A stretch of 64,000 nt of DNA from Latrodectus hesperus (taxonomy: Eukaryota > Arthropoda > Arachnida > Araneae > Theridiidae). Positions 25,941-39,690 of this stretch are shown piece by piece; position 1 is the first letter of the stretch, and every line of letters begins with the position of its first letter. The stretch covers positions 47,807,172 through 47,871,171 of the forward strand of contig CM075857.1 in NCBI GenBank assembly GCA_037975125.1, in the 5' to 3' direction. The position numbers and the translations under genes are program-made. The notes below the pieces were generated by a model. That model had not been told where the DNA came from and did not search any database. It was given only the letters and a program-made list of their open reading frames with translations.

Positions 25941-28900
25941 ATCTATTTTGTGAAGATACAGGTGTGTTTATCAAAGTAAACATGTATGATCTATGATGAA
26001 TATATAAGGATATTACTTATGTATGTATAAATCATAAAAAATAAATAAAATTAAGAAAACACAATTGTATAGAGGATATTTAAGATAAAAAAATCCAAGC
26101 TAAAAAAATTCAAATTTCTTGTTCTTTACTTAAAAAGAAATCCCCAATATTGATTTAATTGATTAAATTATACTTTAAAATAGCATCTCTGTTATTTTAA
26201 TAAAAATTTTATTTTAATTTCCTTTATAATTAAATTTATCAGATATAAATTTTTAATTTTTTATTTCTTGCATTAAAATTAAATTATTTCAACATAAGTA
26301 ATGAATTATAAAAGAATGATATTTACTTAGGTCAATTAATTAACAGTCACACATTCACAATTTCTAAAAAAAGACTTAAAGTTATTGTTTAAAGATAAAG
26401 GATTGTTTCTGAAAACCATTTGAAAAATTGCGTAAGGATAATTTTCCACTTGTCACTTTCAAACACTTGGCAGGAGCTTAAACTTTTTTTAGTTAGTATT
26501 ATTTTATAGCAAAGGAAATAAATTTAGCGCAAACTGAACTCGATAAGAATTTCAAATTCGAAAGACACTTGGGTCAAATCAGTCACCCAGTTTTCGAAAT
26601 ATATTTATTTAACGAAAGATTTTAAATCTTATTTTCCCCTGAAGGCACAAAATATGCTAATAAACTGTCAAAACGATTCAAAGTTATCGCGAAAATAAAT
26701 CGATTAAATGTTACTAAGCATACTTTAAATTCCTCACAAACATTGAAATTCATACATTCTTAAAGTCACTGTTAGAAAAAATAGTGATATATTTTGTTGA
26801 TTTACATATTGTTACAAATAGTTTATTGTTTAGCGATGCATTTATAATTGCTTGTGCCAAAGAATATGAAATAATTTTACTGTTTTTTATTTTGGTCCAT
26901 AAAATATCTTCGAAAAATATCAATTTCTTATTAATTTTTAAAACATCTTGAATCCATCATCTGAATTTAATTATATATTGTTTATTTTATTTATAATATT
27001 ATATTGAATGCGATAATTATTGTGTATAAACATTTAGTAAGATTTTCATTTAAATTTCAGATTTTTATTATAATTATTTCAATATTTAGATCGTAAATTC
27101 ATTTTATCGAATTAATTTTAATTGATAACATTGAACAATATATGAATTGTACCAGCAAATACGGTTATTAAGTATGGGTTTTATTAATTAATGGTTTTAT
27201 TTATTGTAAATTTGTTTATATTTTCAAAGTGTAAATGCATGGATCTATTTCATACAGAATTTGATAAAAAACATTTCTTAAATTCATTCAAAATATGATT
27301 AAAAACACGTGTAAATAATGCACTAATCATAATCACTTGCCTCTGTAACAAACATTAAGAGTTTTATGAGTAAGATAATGCCTAAATATTCATAGAATTA
27401 AGTATCTTTGCAATTAGCTCTACTCTCAAGTATTGAAGTATATAATGATTCAGTAAACCTAGTTAAAAAAAGATTGGCAATGCTCTATACTTAAATACGT
27501 TCTGTTAATGAATAAAACCCATTTTAATTCGATGGATAGCTTCGATTAGAAATTTTAAATGAAGCTAAATCATTCTGCATATATTGCAAAATTTTGATTA
27601 TTATTAAAAAAAACGCATCATTAAATATGGCAAAAATGAAAAAGTATAATATTTAAATCTAAATGAACAAAGTAGAAATTATAACGATCAATATAATTAG
27701 TATGTGATTATTTTTTCAGAATTTGCAAGAAAATAATAAAATAACTTCCATTTAACATGAAATTTTTGTAAGATTAATTTGGAAATATCATTAAATTAAT
27801 CACATTAAAATGATACGAAAGTAAATGAACATAATGCTCTTCCTTTTATTGTGATCATCCAATGTAGTCGAAGTTTAAGACAAATTGAATATAAACGCAA
27901 AATGATTTTTTAGAAAATATTTTAATGTATTATTTATAGATTTAATAAGCAAAGCTACGACATCAACCAAAAGTTAAGTTTGCTTAGAACCTATTCTGAT
28001 AATTATCATTTTTTATTTATTTAGTAAATTACACTTAATGCAAAAGATTTGAAATAACGATGATTGTAATATTCAACTTATTTGTGAAGCATTTTGTATT
28101 TGAATAAATTTATTTTTTACTAAGACTTATTTTACTAAGAATTATTATTTTTTTACTAAGATTATTTTTTATTAAGATTTTATTTATTAAGATGCGCAAA
28201 TATTATGCATAAAATAAAACGAATATTTTAGTCACAAATACAATTTCTGTAAAATTACCTCAAAGGATTAAGAAATAAAGAAATCAAATATTTTATCAAG
28301 TAAGTTTCTCCATCCAAACTTCAATATGTACCTTCATTATATTTATTTAACCAAGAAATTTATGTAACTTAAATAAAAAATTCTTTCATTAATTATTGTT
28401 TTAATGAAACTATTTTTTCTTTTATGGTTGATTTTAAATTTTGCTTTTTGTCTCTAAGTTTGAGATTGAAATAAAAGAATCTTCAAGACATTGCTTTTTG
28501 TTATTTCAAGATAATGAAAAAGAATAAAAAACCAGTAGAAGAAAAAAATTACATTTTACAAAATAACTGACATTAATTTCTATTTTTCGCCTAAATAAAT
28601 CATTCCTTAAATCATGTTTCAGTATAATTTATAAAGTATCTAGAAATGAGAATTTTCGTTTTGCTACTTCCTACTCCTGCTATACATAACATTCTCATTA
28701 ACTATTTAACCATTTCCGATTTTACTGGTTCCTATTAGCTAAGAATTATCTGTGGTTCGTGTTTCAAAATTACTTCAATCAAGACTACCTAGTTCCGAAA
28801 GTTCTACTTACAGAAAATATAAGCCAAAGAATTGTTTAACTTGTTGTTTCTCATTATATGTATTATTCTTATACTTTTTTTATTTTATTTGAATTTGTAT

Positions 28901-30138
28901 CTTATAAGTTCTCGTTGCTCCATGTTTAAAAATTTTAGATATACTTTCAGGACACGCACATGAAATTTCAGGTTTATCAAATTGACACATAAGCATACAA
29001 TTCAACGACATTCACCATACACGATTTCAAATAATTCATAGCATATAAGTGACTTAAAGCACCCTACAGCACTTTGAATAAATTATTACATGAATTTTTT
29101 TGTTTCCCTCTCTCCACTACACTGTTACATATTCTGAAGAACAGTTATTAAGACTGAAAATGTAATAATTTCTGATATTAAAATTTACGAGAATTTGAAA
29201 ATTATAGAATAATGTATTAATAAGCTGTGCATTTGTATGCTGGATTTAAAAATTGAGAAATTAATTAAAAAATTGAATGTAAAACTTAACTTTTCAATAT
29301 TTCGACTGAGAATCAAAATTTTAGATTTTTCTTCAAAAATAATAAAATAATTGATAATCGATTCTTGATCGAAACTAGATAAGAATACTAAAAAATTTCA
29401 AGATTGAAATTCAAAAATGAATGAGAAAGACGTCTTCAGCATTTATTGTATCAAGACCATATTTAGTATTTAAGTTTAGATTTTTCTTCAAATAATTTAA
29501 GTTTAGTATTTATTTATTATATTTAGTAATGATTATGTACACATTTTTCTCTAAATCTGATTACATGGTAATCAAACATTGTAGAATTAATTATTTTGGT
29601 TTCCGAAATAAAAAAAAAAGTTGCAAAGATTCTTTAAATTTATTTCACATTCAATTTCGTATTCATCATTCAAAACTGTTTTCAGGTAAGCGATGTTATG
29701 AAATCATTTATTCTATTCTGAACCTAATTTATTCACCATGCTTCAAATCTCAGCTATGAAATGGTTTCTGCTGCTTCTTTTATTCCTTTTTCAAGATTTT
29801 AAATGTGATATGGCCTGCTTATGTTTTTCAATGTAATGCGAAATATTCACAAATAATTTTTAATCAATTTACGTATTTGACAGATAACTGTTAATGCGAA
29901 CTTCAAAACTTCAAACTCATAAGTGTCTGGTGTTTTTTCTTTTCTTATTTCAATATGCTACTTAGTAAAAATTCTCGCATATTCTAATATCAATTAATAA
30001 TAATTTTTAGAAGTATTTTTTCTAGAAATTCAAGATTCACATTTTAGTCATTTCTTTTAAAGATGTGTTTCATGACATACTTTGAACTGTTTCTATAATA
30101 AACTGAAACATAAATTAAAAATTTACGATGCACACTGT
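25941..30138. other. AT-rich intergenic DNA
   Basis: No gene is supported. A short degenerate tandem patch lies at about 28108-28192, built from units like ttttactaagatttat. The 76-codon plus frame at 29529-29759 has no recognisable domain. Confidence 0.45.
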
Positions 30139-30172
30139 CTTAATTTATCAGAAAATTTTCTGATAAATTAAG
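30139..30172. repeat. Perfect 34-bp palindrome
   Basis: The sequence cttaatttatcagaaaa (30139-30155) is followed immediately by its exact reverse complement (30156-30172), with no spacer. Such loop-free palindromes can extrude as cruciforms. They are unusual because replication tends to remove them. Confidence 0.9.
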
Positions 30173-30392
30173 TGTAGAAAATCCCGTAATATGTACACTC
30201 ATATAAAACAATTTTTAATTGCGTGGACTGTGCAAGGGAATTAGAAATCTTTTTTTAATTTTTAGGAAATAAATTTCCTAACCACGTATTATTTGTTAGG
30301 GCCTTTTACACATCTCCGATCTCTAGTTAAATTCGTTTTATTTGCAGAAAAAACTGGCGTCTTAATTTGCTAAAATTTATAATAAAATTCTC

Positions 30393-30482
30393 TTAACTTT
30401 TAAGTATTGATCCAACTGAGAAACAGGTAATTCAACATTTTGAATTAATTGTTTCTCAATTGGATCAATTCTTAAAAGTTAA
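30393..30482. repeat. 33-bp inverted repeat with 24-base loop
   Basis: Left arm 30393-30425 and right arm 30450-30482 are reverse complements at 31 of 33 positions. The mismatches fall inside the arms, not at the ends. The hairpin is much longer than random AT-rich pairing. It could be a tiny MITE or a fold-back insertion. No flanking TA duplication stands out. Confidence 0.9.
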
Positions 30483-31938
30483 TTATTGCTGATAATGCCC
30501 AATTTTAATAAACCGATACAAACAACGCGCGTACATTTCTTAAAAATATTCTACAAAATAAGAACCATCATTTTCCCTATACATTGCAATTAAGTGATAA
30601 TTATAACATTTTTTGATTATATTCTTCAATATTATAATTTTTTTAAATGTTGTATCATATTTTATTAAATTCATCTCAGAAAAGATTTTGATAAGATATT
30701 ATCCCTATGCTTATATAATTTTTTGGTAATTTTTATATTGTCACAGGTCTTCAAATATACTTTACTGGTAAAAAAATTATTTCAACTTTTTTCTCAATCA
30801 ATCATATATTTTTGATCATCCAAATAAAATTCCATTAATTTATTTTTGTCGTCAAAATCAAAACTTTAAATTTGATTGCTTAAACATTTTTTAGCATTTT
30901 TTAAAGCAAATCAAAAATATATAGCTTGTATTGTAAATTTTGTATTCAATTTCTTTATATGTAAAGACAATCATAATATTTTCTCTGTAATAACTTATAG
31001 ACAAATTTTATACTAATTTTTTGTATATTATTGCAAAAAATTTACTTTAAAAATCTATATAAATCAACTTTTTATAATATATTGCGGCTTAAACTGGTAA
31101 AAACAACGTTGAAAAATTGAATTCTAACAGTTTAAAATTAATAATAAAGCTAATAACTGAAAATAAATGTAGAAATATTAACCAGATAAATGTGTGTTAT
31201 TTTATATAATTGGATTATGTTATGTAAAAAACAAACAAACTGAACAACTATAAGTTGTATTGGTTGTATTCAATTGTATTCATAGATCATATTAAATTAT
31301 ATTGATTTACCAGATTGCAAACGGGCAAAATTTTATTAATCATATAAAAATTAAAAGTTGGATATTTTAATCCTATAATTTGAAATTTAATGATGAAAAA
31401 TTAACATAAAATTAGAAACATTTCCATCAAAAGCTAAATTATAAAGGGCAGAAACACAATTCCATCAAAAACTAAAATATTATATAAAGAAAGAATCTTG
31501 AAAACATTTTTAAATTTGATTATCAAATTAATTGAATAAATGAATTATACATGAAAAAGTAAATAATCGTTATTAAAGAATATAAAATATTAAGTTTTTT
31601 AAAATAATATCAAATTTTGCATTTAAAAATTACATTAAAATTATTAATTACTCATAATTCTAAATTGGATTAAGATTTACTTGATTACTGGTATCTGAAA
31701 AAATTTTTCTTTGTTATTTATATTCGTAAATTATTAATGCAAATCAAGTATTAAAAGTTTGTTATTGCACGTGTAATTGAAATTAAAAAAAATTCTTGAG
31801 TACAATAAGACAAAATATAATCAATTAAATGAAAAAAATTGTGCCATGTAATAATAAAATACATTTAGTAAAATGATAACATTAAAAATATCTGCTCAAA
31901 AAATTTCCTTTTTTCCAAGAAATCAAGTCAAATTTGTC
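30483..31938. other. AT-rich intergenic DNA
   Basis: Nothing recognised. Confidence 0.5.
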
Positions 31939-32785
31939 TTAATTCATATCGTCAAAGTCTACAATTAAATGACCAGCTGATACAAAAGCACCAGTTAAAA
32001 GATTGAGTTATAGAATATTTTATAAGAATCTTTCATTTTAAAAAAATTTAAAATACATTTCTAAAAACTTAAAGGAAAGCTTAGCTGTAAAGAAGTTAAG
32101 AAAATATATTTTACCAATAATTATCTCTCTCTCATATGGATTTGCATGCCATTCAGAATAAACAACTGCTTTTCCAAAAGCATGCAAACATGCATTAGGA
32201 ATATCCACACAAGTATACATTAAGTAACTTATTGCAACCATTGGTGGCTCTTTTTTTTTCTTACTTCATGATAGTACCAGACTTCATAAAGTTTTTAATA
32301 GCAGAATATGATTGAAATGGAAATAATACAGGATATGTATTAAATGGAATGTTTTTTCTGCACTAAATTAAATTTAATGATGCAGATGTTTGGGACAAAC
32401 TCAAATGATGCATTGCAATATGAGTAACTGCTCATTCTAAAGTTTTCACTGTCCAAGATATAAATATAGCTCTTTAATATAGATTAATTATATCCTTGGT
32501 TACATTGAATCATTGCGAAAGCCAAAGTTATTCATTGAAGAGAAATTTCTAATCATTTACATCGATTAATATTTTAACAGTTGGATATATAACTTAAAGA
32601 TTCCTTAAAAAGTCTTTTGATTGTTTCAAATAATTGAAGTTCACAAGCAAAATGGAGCTTTTCTTATCTGTTTTGCTTGCTCCCCTAATGTTTGAGTATA
32701 TTTTGTAGATAATTTAGATAAATATATTTGCAGATGTCTTATGTACCAGAAGCAGCTGTAAATATGATAAAATAAAATGAGGAAT
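31939..32785 (-). pseudogene. Decayed protein-coding gene copy, family not recognised
   Basis: Reading the minus strand from about 32785 downward, a long series of protein-like segments follows in order with few gaps. They are LSKLSTKYTQTLGEQAKQIR (frame 1); CELQLFETIKRLFKESLSYI and LAFAMIQCNQGYN and YILDSENFRMS (all in one second frame, interrupted by four stop codons); AVTHIAMHHLSLSQTSASLN and FNTYPVLFPFQSYSAIKNFM (third frame, one stop); then MVAISYLMYTCVDIPNACLH and GKAVVYSEWHANPYEREIII (32241 to 32115). A possible intron of about 123 bases follows (donor g|gtaaaa at 32115/32114). The last piece, GAFVSAGHLIVDFDDMN, ends at the TAA at 31939-31941. Where the acceptor AG would be, the sequence is TG. 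The composition is balanced and unlike the AT-driven frames elsewhere. Multiple stops and at least three frameshifts make it non-functional. I cannot name the protein. Confidence 0.6.
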
Positions 32786-34312
32786 GTGTGTTTTAATGTG
32801 TTTAAAAATATTTTAAAAGTGAAAATAAATACCAAAAATTAAAAAAAAAAGTAAATTTTCCAAATATATAAAACAATACTAAGGTTGTAAAATTAATCTG
32901 CCTAAAATTACAGCACCATTTCACATAATAAATTATTTAATAAAACCTGATTTATATAAATCTAAATCTTTGAACGAATAATATAAATCCAATCAAACAT
33001 AAGTTTTTTCTAAATAATAAAATTGTTTAGAAATATATCAGGACATATCCGTTAGTGAAAAAATGCATAGCTACATTTTACTGCAAAATATGCATATAAA
33101 ATATGTTCTACAAAAGTATACTGTATTTGATTTAAAAATACTTGTATTATTAAAGTAATACAGATTAACAATAACGTTAAAAATTATGTATTAGACTCTA
33201 CACGATAAATTTGAGGAGACATATTTTAAGATTTAAAAATAATTAAATGAGCTAAAATATTAGATCCTGGAGTAATCGTCAATTGTAATTATGAAATTTC
33301 ACAAGAATAGATAAATATTTGTATAATTAATCATAAGTAAGTATGGAATATAATAATTTATTATATTTACTTATTATTAAATTATATTCATATATTTCTA
33401 CTTTGCGCATTGTATTTGATTACTTTATTTTATATACACAATCAATTTAAATACTTTCATCGAATAATACTTAACACTTATTAAAAAATGAATTAGATTG
33501 TTATTTTTTCCAAATCTTCCAATTCCTCTTCTATTATATGTTTCTTGATGTTTGCGAACAAGAGAATTTTACTTTCAGTTTTTAGATAATAGTTTTCCCA
33601 AAATATCTTCCTATTCTCCAAACCAGCAAAGCTTGAATCATAATTCTTCGTATGTTATAAAGAGTTATTTGCTTTTTTTTCTTGATAATTTACTTTCCTA
33701 CCTTAACTTTTTCTCCCTTTTGTTTTCTGCTGTGTCTAAGCATGCTGTCCAAAGTAAAATAATGATTTCAACTATTGTAACATAGTGACGTATAAAACTG
33801 TCGGTTTATCATCATCATTCTTTAAAATTTTGTTACCGCTCGCCATAAAATGTTACTACTATTATACTCTTTTCAATAGTGTTTCTTGAGCTGCCAGTAT
33901 TTTTCCAATGACATTCTCTATTTTTATCACCCTATTTATTTCCGATAGGTACAACGGATTCACCATCAAAAATCATACAAACTTTATTACCAATCATTAT
34001 TTCAGAATCCAATTTTGTTTTTCACTTATGTATACTATTTTTTCAAAAACAAATTTACAAAACATTCAAAGCTGGACATTAATTTCATTCAGTGAGTGTC
34101 GGAAGCCCATCCTTGTAAGGTAAAAATATATAATATAACCTATTTTCTGCAAGAAATAGTAAATATCGTTGGATATTATTCTTTGTTGATTAGGATAATA
34201 TTGTTCAACATTATCCTTATCTTTGTTACATATTTGATGATTCATGCGAATATGTAAAGCATTTTATAAACAATAGAAATATAAGATGATTATAATTATT
34301 CTATATATTATA
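32786..34312. other. AT-rich intergenic DNA
   Basis: No feature is recognised. The short plus frames at 33552-34123 are Ser/Phe/Tyr-rich and chance-like. Confidence 0.4.
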
Positions 34313-35731
<1,419 letters not shown>

Positions 35732-36984
35732 AAAGAAATATTTTTCATTAAAGGAATTTCAATTTTTTCACATTCAAGGAATTATTTTAATTTTTTACCA
35801 TTTATATACACATGTATAAGATATAAAACACACAAAACAGAAGTGATTTCAAATTTTTATTAAATTAGTATATTTTATAAATTAACAAACTGTTTTTATA
35901 CTCAAGTAGATTTTTTATAACTCTTTGCAATAAAACATCTTCCTTTTAATGTATGCACCGATAGTTAAAATTTCAAAAGATTTGTATTGATGGTTATTAC
36001 GAAATCTGTAAGCCCTTTAGAAATGAAATGAACTTTCATCGAATAAGCCAAAATGGATAAGTTAACGAACTGTTTTATGATTGGAAAAAAATTTGTCTCA
36101 CATTCAAGTAATTTTTTTTCTCCAATAAACTATATTCCTCTAAAAAAACAACTCAGTTGCAGTTTTTTTTAAAATTTTATGCTTCAGTTGTTATTATTTA
36201 CCTCAATGAATCTCAAATATATTTCGAAAGTTAAACTACAAATCTGTCATTTTGTTTAAATTTAAGAAATAAATTCTGACTCAATTTTGTTTTCCTAGAA
36301 TTTCTTATAAAAATTGAATTTGCAGCTGTTATATTATGATACATATAATGAAATTTTATTTTGCTGACCTTTTAGATTCATAAATATAATTCTAATACTT
36401 TTTTAATATTTGCGGATATTTTCACCAATCGAATTAAAAACAGTCTTTATTTAAAAAGGAGAAATTGAAGTACCAAAAATTAGACAAAATTCTGAATGAA
36501 ATGTTTTTTTCCCTCAACATTATTGACATATTTAGAAAATTGGAACCACAACCTAAGTATTTTGTACTTTTTAAAAAATATTTTTTTTGTTGTGTTTTTT
36601 CATTTAAAACTATAATATTTTGTTTTAAAATAATTTTAACTCTCTCTTTGAAATATTCTTTATTTCTTTTTTTAGAAAGTGATTTCTATTCTTATTTTAA
36701 TTTAAAAATAAACAATAAAATTAAATAAATATAGCAATTTGGCAGATTAATCAATATTTCTTAGAAAGAAAACGACTATGTATATTTTTATTAAAAATGT
36801 GATTTTCAGATCTTTTTTTAAAAAAAAGATCTTTAAAATCTTTAACTCTTATAATTGCAATAGTTTTCTTTTGCGACTCAATGCTAAAAATTTCAAAAAA
36901 TTAAATTTGATTTTTAATATTAGCAATAAAATCAAATTTTGTTATTATTTATTTTTAAAATTAATTTTTCCTAACGTTCATACA
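35732..36984. other. AT-rich intergenic DNA
   Basis: No gene is seen. A short palindrome, agatctttttttaaaaaaaagatct-like, lies near 36809-36833. The Phe/Lys-rich plus frames at 36465-37074 look like chance. Confidence 0.45.
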
Positions 36985-37290
36985 AACGACATAATTAACC
37001 ATAAAGTGGTGCTCCAGTTGAGACCACGATTACGCCGCTTTATTATAATTCTCATTGGTTTAAAATATCTATGATGTCAGAATTTACGTCACACATAATT
37101 AAATATGACTTCGTATTGAGACGGCGTCGTATATCTGATTTGTCGACAAATTTGCTCCTTCCTTTAAATCGTATTCTTCGAGTCGCAGCAAACAAGGCAA
37201 AGTTTACCATCAAATGTCTGAGAATACTGTCGAAGCTCGTTTTGTTAATGAAAAGATTTCTTATTTAAATATCAAAGCATCAGTTTGAGA
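36985..37290 (+). promoter_or_regulatory. Promoter-like G+C-richer island with a 24-codon ORF
   Basis: The segment is clearly less AT-biased than its flanks. It contains an inverted CCAAT element (attgg near 37054), a CRE-like half palindrome (ttacgtcac near 37086) and several CpGs (acgccg, gacggcgtcg, cttcgagtcg). A small ORF at 37214-37288 (MSENTVEARFVNEKISYLNI...) begins in a fair start context. No TATA box or splice donor is convincing. It may be a first exon with promoter, or simply a fragment of an old repeat. Confidence 0.25.
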
Positions 37291-37947
37291 AGCCGTTTTC
37301 TACTGATTCAAGCCATTAACACAATACAATAAAACTGAAGAAAAAGCAAAATGAAAAAGACAAAACATCCACTTTATGTTTAATTTAAATCAGCAAGGAC
37401 TATTTAAATACTTAAAAAGTTTATTCATTAATAGAATTCTAAATTAATAATTGCAATATTTGTAAGTAGTCTCTTTTAAATCTTGAGACGGAAAAAGTTT
37501 ACTTACAGTACCCCTTTGACCTAAAATAGGCATCAGCTTGGGAATAACAAAATGGCAACCCTAAAGCTACGTTAGTAAAAGTTTTGTAAATACCGGGTTA
37601 ACAAAAATTAAATTTTTCCCTAATATTTATCTCAAATTTTTTGCCAAGCCAAAAGGTATCCGTTTCTACACCGAACCCCTTAAAATGTACTCTTACGCTA
37701 ATACTAAAAACTTTCATTTTATAACTTTTTTTAAATATATACTATCAATAATATATTTGTTAAAAAGTAATTATTTTTATATAAAGTCAATATTATTTTT
37801 AGCTCTATTTTTAATTACTAATAAACAAATATATAATTATGGACAATTCCAATAAATGTTCATTATATTTACTATATGTGTTTTAATATCTAATACATTT
37901 ATTTACCAATTTTATTTGTTTTTCATATTGAAATAATGATATTATTG
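37291..37947. other. Intergenic DNA with an unrecognised moderate-GC patch
   Basis: Around 37500-37680 the composition is more balanced (gtacccctttgacctaaaat, ctacaccgaacccctta). This looks like a fragment of an interspersed repeat, but I cannot assign it. Confidence 0.35.
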
Positions 37948-38258
37948 TCAATTTTAATGTTGTTGTTGTCTTGTGCCAGCTAGACAGTCAATATGTAGTG
38001 CGCTGCTCCACTTTTTCAACTGAACCATATTTTGGTGTGGAGTCCGACTTCCTCAGTACACACATGCCATAGGTACCCATTTATAGGGTGGGCAACCATT
38101 CACAACTCATTAATACAAAGAAAGGTAAAGACAGGATAGACAGAGATTCCCCAAAGACAGGATAGTCCATGTCCGAACAGGGATTCGCATTCAGAACCTC
38201 CCTATCCACAGTCAGGCACTCTGACCACCAGACAGGGTGGGCAACAATCAATTTTGAT
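37948..38258 (-). mobile_element. tRNA-derived SINE with imperfect target-site duplication
   Basis: The body spans about 37959-38247, flanked by tcaattttaat (37948-37958) and tcaattttgat (38248-38258), 10 of 11 matching. Read on the minus strand, the tRNA-like head ends with a diverged B box (plus strand ggattcgcattca near 38180). The body and tail match the 14937-15214 copy closely, including gtggagtccgacttcctcag and the ccatttatagggtgggcaa segment. The damage to the B box suggests this copy can no longer be transcribed. Confidence 0.9.
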
Positions 38259-39648
38259 ATAGTATATAAATATTTAAAATTAACAAAAGAAATTAACTAT
38301 GTTGCATCTGGAATTAATTTTAAGAAGAAATTGCGTAAAATATTAACTATAATGATTACTTGAAATTGTCTAAAAGGGCATTAAATTCTTTGAATTTGTG
38401 AAGCTCATATCGAACAAAGTTATTGAAATATCAAGCAAAAGATTTATTAAGTTTTATATATTTTATTTTTTATGCAGATCGTGTTCCAAATCAATTTTAT
38501 ATTATACAAATTAAGCAAAAACTTGATTTTTCAAATCAAAATACTATAAATAATTTATAATTATTTATTTTATTTATTAAGTATCGTAAATTACAGCTAA
38601 ATAAGTAAATTTGCATTTAAAATATGCGGTAATCACTACAAATTCATTTTCTAAAGCTATCAGAAACCAACTGTGCTTTTTAAATACAGATCTGTATGTC
38701 ACCAATAATATTACAAGAATTTTAATTGTAATTCTTTTGATGCATATGCAGTAGTTGTATTCCGCATAAAACATCAGAAGTTTTAATTCTCCTATTTCAT
38801 TATTTGGCTATGTTATCCAGCTTATTTAAAAATACTACCATATTTTTTGAAAGATTTATTATGATTATTTCATAAAAACATATTTAGTTTTCTTATAAAA
38901 GATAAATAAAGAGAATAGATTTTTAAAATATATAAGGAATTCCTTCATCCATTTTTGTCTCAAGGCTGAACTTTTCAATTCTTTTGAGTCCTTTAACAAA
39001 AAGAGAGAATCGTATTTTATTAAAAATTCTGTATGTAAGACTTGTTTAATAATTGTTGTTGCACACAGGTATTATCTCTAATCTTAAAGCAAGCTACTAG
39101 TAGCTTTTAAATTAAATTTGATAACACCGAAAGATTAATATTTTTATATTAAATTAAATGTGGTAAAAAATTTAAATATTTTAGAGATGTTATGCATAAA
39201 ATTTGGAAAATTTTATTTTTAAAGAAGTATTCAGAAATACTGAAAATTTTACTATCAAAGAGAACAATTTAATTATTTGTTAATTGACTTATGAACAGAT
39301 ATAAAAATATTAATAAAAGGAATTAGGTGTAAAACAATTAGAGGGATTGATCCTTATTACTTAGAGACTTATTTAAGAATATATTTTTCATTTAATATTT
39401 CAAATTTCAAAAGAAGTTTAATTATAATGTATGCCTATGTATTATTATAGATTTATATTTTTTTATTTCACGCAAACAATTATTTACTTATTGACATTAG
39501 ATTCGCTAAAAATTAAGTCAAAATATATTGTTAGAAATTTTAAACATTAAAATGCAATCAAAATACAATTGATATGTTTTGAAAACTTGAATCTTCATTT
39601 TTCAAAATATACTATTTATATTTCAATTTAAAATATCAAGTTATATTT

Positions 39649-39690
39649 TCAAAATGTGTAACGAAATGAAAATTTCGTTACACATTTTGA
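39649..39690. repeat. Perfect 19-bp inverted repeat with 4-base loop
   Basis: Left arm 39649-39667 (tcaaaatgtgtaacgaaat) and right arm 39672-39690 are exact reverse complements around a gaaa loop. This would form a very stable hairpin and contains a CpG in each arm. Confidence 0.9.

Noticed and set aside
33552..34123. Two plus-strand ORFs of 71-77 codons
   Set aside because: Ser/Phe/Asn-rich, no conserved pattern, and no splice or start context to support them.
36465..37074. Two adjacent Phe/Lys-rich plus ORFs
   Set aside because: Composition follows directly from poly-T and poly-A runs; no motif.
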